A stretch of 64,000 bases of DNA from Vishniacozyma victoriae (lineage: Eukaryota > Basidiomycota > Tremellomycetes > Tremellales > Bulleribasidiaceae), in the NCBI GenBank assembly GCA_017654735.1, contig JADPYG010000088.1, positions 3,472,001 to 3,536,000 of the forward strand, given 5' to 3'. Below are positions 1 to 11,558 of the stretch, one piece after another. The notes below the pieces were generated by a model. It saw nothing but the letters and a program-made list of their open reading frames with translations, was not told the DNA's origin and ran no database searches. Positions within the stretch are counted from its first letter, which is position 1; each line of letters opens with the position of its first letter. The position numbers were made by a program, and so were the translations under genes.

Positions 1-3000
1 ACCCATATCCATTTTGGCGATCTAATAAAGTCAGAGTCTGTTTTGAGGGGAAAGGGAGATAGTGGAGCGGGAGTGTGAAAAGACTTGCCTTCTTATGTAT
101 ATATCCCAGCACGCTGCAAAGGCAGGTAACCTGTCGAGAAGCTAGGCTTTTGTGCGGTAAAACCTAACACGCTGTAGATGTTGCTTCCCCACTTGACTAA
201 AAAGAAGTTTGTTAGGGCGCGGCGTAATAGTCGAGAGCGCCTCGACTTTGGTTTTATCGGGTAGACGTAATAGATGTCGACCGAGAAAGCGATGTATGGA
301 CAAAGGAGAAACCTTTGATGCGTTTATTTCTAGGGCCCCCAGAGTGATCTGCAGGGGGGTCAAGGTGGAATAAAGGAGAAGAGAACGTCGTCAAAGGTCG
401 TAAAGGTCGTATAGATGGAGCGTAGTCAAATCATGGCGTAGGAAAGAAGATTGAATAGGATCGTCGTTATGATTGACAATGTGAAAATCGATTTAGGCGA
501 AGGCGAGGGTAGTGACGATGATCGGTCGATTATGAAGCGAGTCGATATATGATTAGGGGTAGAGTGGGGAAAGAGGGCGTTGAAAGGTATGGGAAAGAGA
601 TGGCTTGGTTAGCTACGGTTCCGAATAATGATGTTATGAGCCTTTTGTTCGTGACAGGGGATAGGGTGTATTTTGCTTGCTTCCTTTGATCACACCCAAT
701 GACCAATACGAGCGGGCAACGTGTCTCCGTCTTCTCACATTCCGTATCTCAAATACTCGGCAATCCCCCCATCTCCTTACTTCCTTTCAAACACACACAA
801 GGCTTTACTCTAGACTCTCGGCCGCCAGTTCCGCTCCGGAACATACGCTCATCCTGGGCGATCAAGCCTTATTCCCCATTCCTTTGAATTCCTTTTGTTC
901 TTCTTCGGCGACCCCTCAAACGCGTTTCCCTTTCCCTTCCATGGCGCGGCTAGCCCAGAGCCAGCGAGATACAGAGCGAACAAAGCTCGTCATCAAGCCA
1001 CCTTTGTCATGCACACACAGAATCACGAGATAGTATAGAGACCGAAACTTACGAAGAGATATCTCCGTCGGGCTTTAACTATACTCGATGGTTTGTGCTT
1101 TGATAATATCGTGTTCTACGCTTTGATCGCTATTGATTTTGGGCGTTAATGTCGCGCCGAGCAATCCGGTAGATTGTCAAAGGACGTGTTGAGGTCCGGC
1201 CGGAATGGTTCTAAAGAAGGTAAGCTCGGGCGATGACTAGATGGTAGACACGGAGGGGCGTCGAAGTGGGGAAGGCGTCGACTTCGATGGATGGGACGTG
1301 CATAGCGATAAATGGGGACTTTTTCGCGTCATTAGACGCAACCCGTTCCTCATGTCCATCTCATGTCCTCATTGGTATGAACCCCATGTACACGATGCAG
1401 TCCAGTCCCGATAAGGATGGCGTGACTTACTGTAATTATATTCTATTTGCCTCTTTCCTTCTATAGATTACTTGATATGCTTAGCGCGTTTCAGATGTGG
1501 TAATGCGGATGACGGGTCGAGAAGTGATCGATAATGGTTTTATCATTCATTGCGTTTGAGCGAGGGTCTGAACGATTGAACAATCTGATGGGGTGGGGGA
1601 AGGTTTGGGAGCGGAGGGTAGGTAGAGAGTCGGGTCATAAATCGGCCATCGGTTACGTTTCCGTATCGGTCGGGGTCCGAAGTTTAATGTGGGCTGATTT
1701 TGTAGTACTTTGGGGGTAATGTATATGCCTGCGAGTTTGGCCGTCGTATTCGGGACAATAACCAGTTTAGAGTATATATGTATGGTGTGGGTTCAAGTTT
1801 CGTCGTTCCTTGCTTCTAGTAAAGATATACAGGCGATAGATAGTTCACTGAAACGTTTCTGGAATCGTCCGATCAGGCATGAGGTCCAAGGGGAAGAGCC
1901 TGAACTACGTTGCACTGCAGTTGGCACACGAATCCACCATAAGACCCAATTTCGAATTTCTATCAGGCTATCTCTCTCTCGCTTTGGGCTACGCTTAGCA
2001 TGCCGAGTGACCGGAAGGCTGGCTTCGATCTTTCCCCTTGATTTGCTTACCAGAAATGGTCACCGGTTACGTGTTCCAGCCATTCAGCTCTTTTTGTCCA
2101 GACGTGTTGCATCCGACATGTGACGTAAGTGGGGGGCCGACGCCGCAGGAACTTAGATGAGGAAAAAAAGCCAAATATTCAGGACACAATACAAATTATG
2201 GGACAGGGAGAACCGTGGAGTCTCCCCCCTATTGGCAACTTATCGCCAAGGCTCCTGTATCTTGTGCTGCGATGTCTCGGCGCCATCCCGTCTTGATCTG
2301 TCGTCTGATGCGTGGGACGTCGGAAAGACCCTGCCGGAAGCGGATGAGGATACCTGAGGCCAGTATTTGGATTATTGCCAATGCGAGTTTGGCAGGCATC
2401 GACGGGCTTTGTCAACACGTGGATCTGAACGTATTATTACATTCCGTTGGTCATTCGGCAATTGCAAAGTAATCGATGGTAGTTGTAACATACTGTAACA
2501 GATCTGATCTATCACTGTCACGCTGACTTACACATGACGCGTGTACAGATCTCTTCTGCGCAGTCAATATTCACAGCTTAACCATCAAGTGGCTGAATTG
2601 ATCTTGGGAGATTGGGGAGATAGTGCGTGGTGCGAAAACAGATCTGGGCCTTGCAAATGATCACGTCACACCGCTTACGGCCCGGCGCACTTCATGACTG
2701 ACCGAGTCTGACTGTACTAACAGCATCCGGTCCGCGAGGCCGTCTGACCCAGACGAACGTGACTTGGGGCTGACATGTCGCTGGCATTTTCCAGTGTTGA
2801 CGCCACTCTGTGAGAGGCCCAAGTCGGTATGATTTCCGTATTTCATGGATTCCATGAACGCATGACGAACGATGGACGGGAAGGTGTAAATAATCATTCT
2901 GTTTGCTGGAACTGCCTTGAACATCCATCGAAAGGAGGTGGCAGCACCGAAAGCAACCCGCGGCGCTGCAAGCAGGGAGCGCCGTATCACACAGTATTTC

Positions 3001-3449
3001 CCTCAAAGTGTGACATCAACGGCTTCGACTGACGAGCTCCACCTGAGGAACAAGGTTGAAGACAGCGCAAGGAAGTATGCTTTTATCAGTGTGGGAACGA
3101 AGGAGTGGAGTGGGGGCACGTGAGGGCGGCCATCGCAGACTGCAGCTTTGACCATTTTCCGAGAGTCAGTTATATTACCTGGGTTAAGGTTTTGACAGCT
3201 GACTATAGACAAGTGATCGGGTACAGGGTAAATGAGGAGGTCTATGAATGAGAAATGGGTGAATGAGGGCTTGATCACTTCCGAAGAAAGCATCGTTGCG
3301 AGTGGAGCATGATCATTGGTCTGAGTTCGTCTTTGGAATGGTCAGATCAGTATGTGGGGTGCTGTGGTCCACAGGCAGATTAAATGAGTAATGCATGCGA
3401 TAAACATCAAGGTCGTCATTTCCCTCCACACCATCTCTCCAATCCCCGC
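1..3449. other. Gene-poor region, no supported gene
   Basis: No reading frame here resembles a known protein or shows the exon/intron pattern seen elsewhere in the window. The longest open frames (about 100-140 codons, near 677-1033, 1710-2123 and 2661-2990) are low in recognisable motifs and overlap other frames on both strands. A pyrimidine-rich stretch lies around 740-930 on the + strand, and isolated donor-like GTAAG motifs occur on the - strand near 1050 and 2530. It may be the long 5' flank or spliced leader of a gene lying left of the window, or hold noncoding transcripts. That is inference. Confidence 0.5.
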
Positions 3450-4478
3450 CTATGCCTTGTATCGATCCCCAATGGGCGGAGGAGTATTTTCGACTCTCTG
3501 CTTGATCTTCCACCCGTCCCTTACTGGCATCATCCTCTCGAATACGTAATTCTCAATGACCCTCTGACTTCGCGTCGTCTTCTTCCCTGCTGTCACCGTC
3601 TTCAATATCTGCCATCAGCACCTATCAATAAAATCGATGAAGGGGTAGATTTTGACTGACCTGGTTCGAGTCGAACCTGACTGCTACCTGAGCAACTTCC
3701 GTTTCCTCATGAACCTGTGCTATCCTAGCCCATAAGATCTTGGGCGGTGTTTCTCCCATCGACATAATCCATTCCATCCTCTTATTAGCTTTAAGCACAG
3801 CTTGACCATGTGATAAAGCCTGTCCCATCGCTATCGCCCTCAATTTCACTCCATCATTTCTACTCATCAGCTTATCTTCCAACCCTTGAATAAGCAGTGG
3901 ACTTACTCGGCGATAGCCAGGTTGTACTCCCCGTATATCTGTCGTAGGTCGAGCAACATCGGTATATAACGTTGTGATGGTTTTCGATTCGTTAACAAGA
4001 ACTTTACGCTTTCCAGTGTTGAGGTCGCAAGTCTGGCAGGTGCTGCTCCTCTTTTACGCATTTGTAGCAGACTACGAATCAGCTAGCTCCTGCAACCGCC
4101 CTTCGATAGACGTACGAAGCTCTCGTTCCTCCCCAATAACGTTTTGCTCGGTCCCACATATATGTAAAGAACCCTTTCTGCAATATCCACTCTGGCTTGA
4201 ACGGAGGTTCAACCGTCGATTCTACCATCAGCATCTCTCCCTTCTCTATTTGACAACGCACCTAAGACCTGTATACTAGCAGACATGATATCCATCTGTC
4301 TTCCACTCCGTCTAAGTGCAGCCTGCTGTTTCTGACGAAGTGCAAGTTGCTCATCGACTCGCTGGACCGATGAAGAAGCAACTTTTGTTGGGGCATTTGC
4401 GGAGGATGACGCATGGCGGATTGCTAGTAATATCGCTGATCTTGAGCCGGATTGCCTGGCGGGTACGAGGAATGACAT
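3450..4478 (-). CDS. mL45/Mba1-like mitochondrial inner-membrane/ribosome protein
   Basis: Five exons with four introns (40, 44, 47, 52 nt, each with a GCTGAT-type branch site) give a 281-residue protein. The N terminus MSFLVPARQSGSRSAILLAI followed by RHASSS is a typical mitochondrial presequence. The body contains FFTYMWDRAKRYWGG and the C-terminal ENYVFERMM...GWKIKQRV, which recalls the EYVVFE...W+L segment of the Tim44-like fold in mL45 and Mba1. Members of that family tether mitochondrial ribosomes to the inner membrane for cotranslational insertion of membrane proteins. The start was chosen at 4478 because it begins the presequence; an in-frame ATG-like start further upstream would add about 22 residues. 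Family assignment rests on remembered similarity and is moderate; a mitochondrial location is more secure. Confidence 0.6.
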
Positions 4479-4750
4479 GGCGTTGAGGACGATTAAGTGT
4501 TGGCCAACTTTTTCAGAGGTGGCTTGAAAGGGTTCACGGATCAAGGCACGGAGATTGGATGACCTCCGCTCCGCCGACAGATAGATGACATGTACAGGAC
4601 GTGAGTGGGGTAAGACGTTAAGATTTATGCAGTCCCTGTTCGAGATCCTGTATCACTTGACACAAGCTAAGATTAGTATCGAAAGATCAAACTAAACAGA
4701 AGAGAAAACGTATATTTCGGTGCTTGCGCTTGGACCTCACACGGACCTGA

Positions 4751-5773
4751 ATGAACACAATCGCATTTCGAACTTCCCTTCCTCATCTCAAGTCGTCCAG
4801 CTGCATTCTGCCACGCCTGTCTCCTTGTCGACCGCCAACAACAGCTGCTCGCACACGGGTGACAATGTCATTACCAAGAGGTATGCTGAAATTACTGAAC
4901 ACGCTGACTACTAGATATCGAAACCTTCCTCGCTTCCTACCCCGGTCAACGAGATGATACGACCTCCCAACCAAACGTCGCTTTCTACAGGAATGAAGGC
5001 AAGATGCAACCTGGAAATATGAAGTATGAGGACTGGATGAACAAGAACGGCAGGGATCATGAGGAGCTTGAAGCCAATCAGTATGTCATTCACTATTTTC
5101 TTCACTGACATCTCAGTGGTTTCATCCAATGTGAGCTCTTGCCATCGGACTTGAGTATTGGGCTGATGTATAGGGCTATTTCCGATCCGTGAACACGGAG
5201 TCAATGGTCGTGCTGTTCCTCTACAGTCGCATGAAATCGAACCGATGTCGACTGATCCAGTCATACTGGGCCGCCCGCTTCGTTCTTACCAGGCTGTATG
5301 TCCTCGAGCTTCGCACGCTGATACCAGATGCTCGCATTCTACGGCATAGACTTCAACGAAGGTCAACTCCGTCCATCTTCTGAATCCAAGCAAAGGTGTA
5401 AGCATCCACGCCCGTCATGATGATGATCAGCTGATGAGTAGTCAAGAACCTATCCCATAACGCTCACAACCTCCTCGGAATCACCCGTATCCTCAAGCAT
5501 TTGTCTGAGATAACACCCCTTCAACCACACGCCGCACCCCTCGTACTATATTTCACAGCTCAGCATTCAGAGGGAAATATCAACCTCAGTGAGGGGACAT
5601 ATCATGGTGGAAGTCTTGATAGGTGGTGGAGTAATGTCTTTCGGGATGAGACTGAGAGGAAAGAGGTTAGGGCGATAGTCAAGGGGAGAGGTGGATTTGG
5701 TGAGGGCAAGTGGGGTATGAAGGTATTTGGGGAGTGGTGCGAGGCCAGGGAGATAGCTGGCTGGACCGAATAG
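4751..5773 (+). CDS. OGFr-domain protein
   Basis: Six exons (introns 34, 36, 43, 32 and 44 nt) encode 277 residues. After a basic, possibly organelle-targeting N terminus, almost the whole protein matches the conserved N-terminal domain of the opioid growth factor receptor family (OGFr_N): VAFYRNEGKMQPG, LEANHGFIQWLFPIREHGVN, an AMLAFYGIDF segment, and KNLSHNAHNLLGITRILK. Animal OGFr is a nuclear-envelope-associated growth regulator, but the domain is widespread in fungi and bacteria, where its function is unknown. The fungal copy lacks the C-terminal repeat region of the mammalian receptor. The first intron of 34 nt and fourth of 32 nt are at the short end even for this genome. Family identification is confident; function is not. 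Confidence 0.8.
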
Positions 5774-6554
5774 TAAGGAGGGCGGGAGAAGCAGGCACAA
5801 TGCCGGAAAATGACAAGTGACGTAAAGAGTTAATTGATACATGCCGAATACCATACATGCATCCAGCCATAGCATTATGGCTGACACTGCCGGACTTCCT
5901 TGATGCAAACCCGGGAGCCTCCGCAGCAGGGTAAGTTACAGTAGCGACCGCTAAAGTGCTAAAGTCAGCATTGCAAATGGTCAATGCTGAGAGCTGAGAC
6001 ATCTATCGTTCCGAAGCTTGAACCCCACAAAACGATTCCAGGTGTATGGTACCGGGGGATCTGCAACTCAATTCCTCAATAACTCCCGACAACAAGATGC
6101 AAGAATACCCTATAATCCGATCCTCAAGGCAGACAGCTGACATCGGTTGACGTCGACAATGCAAGCACGCGGTCTATGAAAAGACGCCTTTGAGATACCT
6201 CTTGATACCCAAGGAATGCAAGTTTTGCTTGGCTGATGGGCATTTGGTAAGCTTTCAGGAACATGAAGCAGGAACGAGAAATTTGTATTTGTATATATTT
6301 GGGGGTAAAGAGGTATTTGCGTAATGCACCGCTTTCGTCTTTCGAGGGGGGTAATAGAGGGATGAACGTGCATGAGAGATAGGAGATGAGTAGCTGCGAG
6401 CGCAGTATGAAGATCATTGTGGGGTCGGTATGTGACGCTAGTGACGCAGCAGTCTTGCTAATTAGTTCACTTCTAGTTCTGGTCTAGCGTTTCAAATGTA
6501 TTGTGTTTACGGTCGTCAGATGAACATGTTGTATTCAGGGGTAGCTGCGTCTCT

Positions 6555-6614
6555 TGCCGGAGTGATCGAGGGTGAGAGGAGTACCCTATTAAACGGGTAA
6601 TAACCCTCCCGGCA
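6555..6614. repeat. Nested inverted repeat, 60 nt
   Basis: Three complementary pairs are nested: TGCCGG (6555-6560) with CCGGCA (6609-6614), GAGGGT (6568-6573) with ACCCTC (6603-6608), and TACCC (6582-6586) with GGGTA (6595-6599). All are perfect and correctly ordered for one long imperfect stem-loop. It lies in the gap between the OGFr-domain gene and the Ser/Ala-rich protein gene. It could be a structured RNA, a cruciform-prone regulatory site or a small mobile-element remnant. Confidence 0.6.
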
Positions 6615-6635
6615 GATGTGTCCCTCTACCCCTTG

Positions 6636-6656
6636 ATCTTGCCCTGAATGCAAGAT
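6636..6656. repeat. Perfect hairpin ATCTTGC/GCAAGAT
   Basis: A 7-bp perfect inverted repeat flanks a 7-nt loop (CCTGAAT). It starts 22 nt after the larger nested inverted repeat, so the two may belong to one structured element. Confidence 0.55.
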
Positions 6657-7539
6657 GCATCGTCATTACCCTGAGATCAATCAAGAACTGGAAAACCAAA
6701 ACAGTCCATACGGCCGCCAGTGTCAGCTCGGTCAGGATTGCATCCTTGCTTTGCTGTACATCTGTACAGATATCTTCTATTCAACCTGTAGATATACTAG
6801 GATTAGACTACACTATATTGTATACATCAGGCTCAACGAGATCAGCACCTGACCGCCAAGGACACTGGATAAATAACCTCCAATAGATATATAATCAAGT
6901 GAGTAAACATCAAATCAGCACAGGAATGAAAGGAGAGATTCGCATGTTTTTGGCGGAGATCTTCCCCTTTTGCCCACGGTTGGCAGGTTATGAAGGGATG
7001 AGATCGGACAAAGGAACCTTGGCATGTCATTCACAGCGAGGCGATGAAAGAAGGAAATCAGGACGAGAAGATTGAGGCATAGTTGTCAATAATACATTCG
7101 CCTGGTCATCTTTGTTCTGTGTCGGGGTCTGCCAATTGAGACAGTGCTGATCGTCTCTAGGCTTCGATCTGTACTCTACTCTACATATTGTCTGAAACTC
7201 GACCTGTCCACCTACACCAAGACATTCTACGAGACATAATACCAAACATTTTTGCAGATCTAATCTACAATTTTCACCGGATCCCACTCTACCTAATTAC
7301 AACACCCACCTATACACTCCACATCAAGTGTCATCACGCTATCATTGGCATCGTCTACATCGACTGCCCTATCGACTCATACACCTGTCGTCGCCTATTA
7401 AAACCACCTAAAAGTACGGGCACCCGCATCCTGCAGTCAACGTCCAAGACCTTCTTGGCATTTTAGTTTTCTTACGACATCAACACGTTAGCACCGACTA
7501 CTGTCGATTTCAATATACATTCCTGGAGGATATCACAAG

Positions 7540-9116
7540 ATGGCTTCGCGAGCTGGTCCAAACCCGGCAACTCCCGTTTCTTCCGTAGCGGCATCTACAG
7601 CTCGAGCTGCATCCAGCGCTGCGCCAGCTGCTAGTTCGAATGCTGCAGCCGCGAGCTCAAATGCTGCACCTGCCTCTTCAGCAGCTAGTCAAAGCCGATC
7701 GGCCTCGTCAGCTGCTTCTTCAGCGGTCGCCTCTTCGTCTGTCGCTTCATCAGCAGCCGCATCATCGGCTCCAGCCTCATCCGCTTCTTCGCTGGCTGCA
7801 TCATCAAGCGCTATCGCCAACTCCAGCTCCAGCTCCGCTTCCGCCTCAAGAACGACCGCTGCAACAATAGCTTCGGCCGAAGCTTCCTCTACCGCCAAAC
7901 CATCTGGATTAAGCGGTGGTGCCATTGGTGGAATAGTGGGAGGAGTCGTAGGAGGTATTGTCTTAGTCGCCTTGCTCTGGATGTTGTTGAAGCGGAGGAA
8001 GGAGAAGAAGAATAGGGTTCCACCTCCGTATGTCTCCGCTCCCTTCCACTCCCCGCGAGCGAATGCTGATGAACAGACCCCCTCGTGATTTCCGTGAGAT
8101 GACATTTAATGCTTCCTCGCGTCCTAGGATGAATTCCAACAACATGATGTCGGCATCACACCGTGCTAACTCCTATTCGACTCGTATGTCTGATCTATCA
8201 TTACAATGGGCAAAGCTAACAACCAGTGCTCCAGAACGGCCGTCCGTCCTCACAGTACCCATCTGCTTCGAGAAGTCCATCATATTACCAGACTTACCCG
8301 ATTGCGACTCCCTCCACACTTCCCGACTCGCCTCCAATGCCAGCTTCCATCAGTACCGAGTCACCCACTGGCAGCTCCGGCCACGGTCACGGTACTCCAG
8401 TCATGAAGCCCGTCCTTGCACCACTCCACACAGGCTTACGCCGAGAGGGTAGCGACTCCTCCAACGACCAGGAATTCGGTGTATTGCCAAAACATAAATC
8501 ATCAGTAGACCGACTCCGATACGAGGGGTCTGAACGAGCACCATCGCCAGCATCCATGTCGATGAATGGTGAAATGTCGTCAAGAGCCACATCACCCCAT
8601 CCATCAATGTACGGTTTACCTTCACCTTCTACTTTCCCTCGACATTCTTTCAACCCAGATGGCGGATACCCCAGGCCGCAAAGTATGACATCGATCTCAT
8701 CACGCGCACAAAGTCAAAGTGGTCGATATCTACAACCTCATGCTCCTCATGGTGGAAGAGTCATACAACCTCAAATGCCAAAACCACTAGGTGCAAGGCC
8801 AGATTCATCGGGTGATTTCTTTTGGGCAACACCAAAGCCACCTCAGGGATTTGATGTTGGTTTCGATGGAGGTCAAAACAGACGTATGAGTAGAGCGGCC
8901 TCTGAATTGGGTACGTACAACGCTTCTTACTTGAACGACAGCTGATCAGTAGAAATGTACCAGAACGGAGGATCTTATCAACACGAACCAATGCCTTCTT
9001 CTCAATCTAGTAGATCGACAATAGCCAAGCCACCACGTATCCACCAGACGAATTCATCAGGCTCACGTCAAGCACATCACAGTCAGTCGATGCAGTCAAT
9101 GAGGAGTGCAAGATAA
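7540..9116 (+). CDS. Ser/Ala-rich single-pass membrane protein
   Basis: Exon 1 encodes about 125 residues of almost pure Ala/Ser/Thr, expected to be heavily O-mannosylated, followed by a Gly/Ile/Val-rich transmembrane helix (around residues 127-149, GGIVGGVVGGIVLVALL) and the basic stop-transfer stretch KRRKEKKNR. Three introns (near 8030, 8185 and 8910) lead into a cytoplasmic tail of roughly 300 residues rich in Ser, Pro, Tyr and Gln with no recognisable domain, ending at TAA 9114-9116. The layout resembles fungal wall-stress sensors of the Mid2/Wsc type, but no WSC cysteine domain is present and no cleavable signal peptide precedes the Ser/Ala region, so the helix itself would have to act as signal anchor. 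Specific function is unknown. Confidence 0.7.
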
Positions 9117-9465
9117 AGCTTCAGCGCTAGCGATGAGAGCGAAGGAATAATGGACAATTGCGCGGACAATGATCCAAATCGTCATCATATACATAAAATA
9201 TAAATTCATCTGTAGCACCTATTTAGTCCATCCATACATGCACCTTCCATTATCCGGTTTCTACTCTCTTCAGACTCGATCCGTATTTACGCTCGACCGC
9301 CTTGAGATGTCGTCGTTCTCGGCCTTGCGTTTAGTCCCAGTTTTGGGCGGCTTGTGAGCTCAATCCCTACTTGGTCAGCTAAGGACGTGCACTTGGGTGA
9401 CAAGCACTCACAGTAGCTCCATCTAGTTGGTAGTATCGTACCCGCCAACAAGTGGCCGTTAACGT
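9117..9465. other. Convergent intergenic region
   Basis: This is the 3' flank shared by the Ser/Ala-rich protein gene (+) and the Naa38-like gene (-). It is AT-rich around 9160-9240. I see no gene or clear element in it. Confidence 0.5.
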
Positions 9466-9819
9466 CTATATGATCTCGTCCAGACCCCTCATCCTCGCCC
9501 ATTCCCCTTTATCAATCTCAACCTTTACAACATCCCACATTTGAACTAAAACAGCTCCAATATCCCTGGCGATCCCCATTCCCTCAATCTCATAAGTCCC
9601 CCCATCAGTCCTAGGATAATATCTATCCCGATTTTCGAAGATTTCCCATTCTTCCTCTGTAGTTGGTGGTGCTCGAGTTTCGAGGACTCTGGAAAGGAGG
9701 AGTGAGGAATTGTCGATTGATTCGAGGGATCCTTGGATTGTGCGATTATCTTTCAGAAGAAGGCGTAGAGTCGTTCCTAGCAGTGCTCGAAGTTGGTGGG
9801 TTTGATGAGCGTCTGTCAT
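9466..9819 (-). CDS. Sm-like protein, NatC auxiliary subunit Naa38/Mak31-like
   Basis: A single exon encodes 117 residues. LRALLGTTLRLLLKDNRTIQ, then GSLESIDNSSLLLS, fits the Sm1 motif of an LSM fold (hydrophobic strand, then D-x-R-x-x-x-G-x-L), with a long insertion before the second motif. A short, divergent, stand-alone Sm protein of this shape resembles LSMD1/NAA38 (yeast Mak31), an auxiliary subunit of the NatC N-terminal acetyltransferase, which modifies Met-Leu, Met-Ile and Met-Phe N termini. A different LSm protein cannot be excluded from sequence reading alone. It shares a 368-bp divergent promoter with pirin. Confidence 0.6.
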   Translation of the reverse strand: MTDAHQTHQLRALLGTTLRLLLKDNRTIQGSLESIDNSSLLLSRVLETRAPPTTEEEWEIFENRDRYYPRTDGGTYEIEGMGIARDIGAVLVQMWDVVKVEIDKGEWARMRGLDEII

Positions 9820-9878
9820 TGCGAGTAGATGGCTAGTACTCGTAGTGCAATGTGCTCTGTTCTCTGAATGTCAGCTGA

Positions 9879-9922
9879 TCGGAGAAATCCGATAAACCTG
9901 GTCGATGGTCGGAGATATCCGA
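9879..9922. promoter_or_regulatory. Two CGG-N6-CCG dyads, 30 bp apart
   Basis: TCGGAGAAATCCGA at 9879-9892 and TCGGAGATATCCGA at 9909-9922 are near-identical dyads (TCGGA-N4-TCCGA), both fitting CGG-N6-CCG. Their starts are exactly 30 bp apart. This spacing class is known for dimeric Zn(II)2Cys6 regulators such as yeast Ppr1. They lie 60-105 bp upstream of the Naa38-like start and about 265-310 bp upstream of the pirin start. Confidence 0.65.
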
Positions 9923-10079
9923 CGGATAAACTATTAACAGTGGTATCTTGCTCAGCATCCCCCTCTCCATGTATCAGCAACAACATCTAACTCGCATGTA
10001 ATCATGATTGATCATATTCAATGAATCTAGCATCATCTTTAACACTCAAGAAGGTATCCAGACGTTTATTGATTATCAC

Positions 10080-10087
10080 TATATATA
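10080..10087 (+). promoter_or_regulatory. TATA-like element upstream of pirin
   Basis: TATATATA stands about 100 bp before the pirin ATG, a plausible position for a core promoter element. Its use is inferred from position only. Confidence 0.35.
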
Positions 10088-10187
10088 CCCGCAATCCTGG
10101 CCCCGATATATGTTCTTTCCAAAAACAATTCAACACTTTAACATAAACAAATACATATCCCGAACTATATCTACAACATATACAAAG

Positions 10188-11442
10188 ATGTCTACCTCTA
10201 GATCAACCGTCAAGGCTGTGTATGCTCGAGAGACTCCTGAGGGGGTAGGTGCGATCGTGAGGCGATCTATCGGTAGTCCGGCTCTCAAGAATTTATCGCC
10301 TTTCCTCATGTATGTCCCTTTCCCCATATCCAGCACCGCTTCGCCTACTGATATATAGGTTGGACCATGCTTCTATCAAGAAGGGCTCAGGATTCCCTGA
10401 CCATCCCCACAGGTGAGCTAGCCTTGCCTTCATAGTAGCATATAGCTGACAAGCAGAGGGCAGACCACAGTGTCGTATCTCCTTGGAGGGATGATAGCGC
10501 ATGAGGACTCAAAGGGGAACTCTGGAATGTGAGTGTTTGCCGTTCCCGCACCTGGCCCTTTCGGCATACTGTTATAGGATAGCGCAGAGTTGCTGACGTA
10601 TCTAGTCTGGAGAAAGGAGATGTCCAGTGGATGACAGCCGGTCGAGGAATCATGCATTCTGAAATGCCATATTTCGACCCTGATCCTACAAAAGAAGTAA
10701 ACAGTGAAGGTCTACAACTATGGGTCGATTTGCCCGCTAAAGATAAATTCTGTGAACCCAGCTATCAAGAGAGAAAGGCCGTAGAGTAGGTCCAGATCTG
10801 TATTAGTCAAGAGCGATGACTGACTGGTAGTATCGAGACTGCACAACCTGCTGAGGGGGTTAGTGTGAAGGTCATTTCTGGTGTATCTGGCGGTGTCGAG
10901 GTAAGTCATCACACCTCCAACGTGAGAAGTGCTGAGAATAGGGGTTCGTTCGACCAGTGGGAGGATGTTGGTTTTTCGATTTCCGAATGACCCAACCTGG
11001 ATCCACCGTCTTCCAACCTCTACCTAAAGGCTGGACCGCTTTTGCGTACAGTAAGCTTCTGCTCTTCATACCTCAAGACCCAGCTGACAATAGTCATTGA
11101 CGGACACCTACAAATTGGAGAAGACGCTACGAACCATGAGAAATATCATACCCTCGTCTTATCTTCCAAAGACGGCGAGGATGGTGTCCAACTTACCAAG
11201 CCCGAGAACACGACTGGCGAGACTCGTTTCGTATTAATAGCTGGTGAACCATTGGATCAACCGGTCGTTCAGGTATGTCCGCCATTACTTGATTAATTTA
11301 GGCTAATGGGTAGTATGGACCTTTCGTACTGAATACTCAGAGACAGGCTATGGAGGCTGTTAGGGATTTCAGAGAGGGGAAGAATGGGTTTGAGAATGCT
11401 GTTGGATGGGAGAGTAAGCTTGGCAAGGAGCTCAGGGGTTAA
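10188..11442 (+). CDS. Pirin family cupin protein
   Basis: Eight exons encode about 310 residues. The conserved pirin N-terminal cupin is clear: SPFLMLDHA, FPDHPHRGQTTVSYLLGG (with the metal-ligand histidines HPHR), DSKGNSGILEKGDVQWMTAG, RGIMHSEMP, then a second barrel with YVIDGHLQIG and the FVLIAGEPLDQPVVQYGPFV segment typical of pirin C termini. Pirins are iron-binding proteins; family members act as quercetin dioxygenases or transcription cofactors, and the role of the fungal ones is unsettled. The start at 10188 matches the family N terminus; an in-frame open region upstream back to 10008 could give a longer form. Divergent from the Naa38-like gene. Confidence 0.9.
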
Positions 11443-11558
11443 ATGCGGGAGTAGAGATGCGGTCAGGGTGTAGATGTTGTTGAGACCGATATAGTATGCA
11501 ATGTATAATAATGTAGACAAACAATACAATATACATATAGACAATAACAACCTCTCCG

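Larger units (their letters stand above)
5774..7539. other. Long intergenic region with structured elements and probable 5' leader
   Basis: No protein-coding gene is supported. The left part is the 3' flank of the OGFr-domain gene. The centre (6555-6656) carries two hairpin-forming elements listed separately. The last 300 nt before 7540 are rich in A and C with few G, which fits the 5' leader of the Ser/Ala-rich membrane protein gene. Open frames on the - strand at 6110-6417 have no motif that I recognise. Confidence 0.5.

Noticed and set aside
677..1033. 118-codon open frame on + strand
   Set aside because: No motif, no intron signals, overlaps a second frame of equal length; the composition is that of a pyrimidine-rich leader.
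1710..2123. 137-codon open frame on + strand
   Set aside because: Arg/Ser-rich random-looking translation with no conserved segment; lies inside the gene-poor region.
2661..3006. Overlapping 104-109 codon frames on - strand
   Set aside because: Two overlapping frames with no domain signature; no support for either.
6110..6417. Pair of overlapping - strand frames
   Set aside because: No recognisable protein features, and both frames are equally open, which indicates chance.
7689..8105. Acidic Glu/Ala-rich frame antisense to the Ser/Ala-rich protein
   Set aside because: It is the complement of Ala/Ser codon repeats (GCT/TCA/GCA) and has no independent support.
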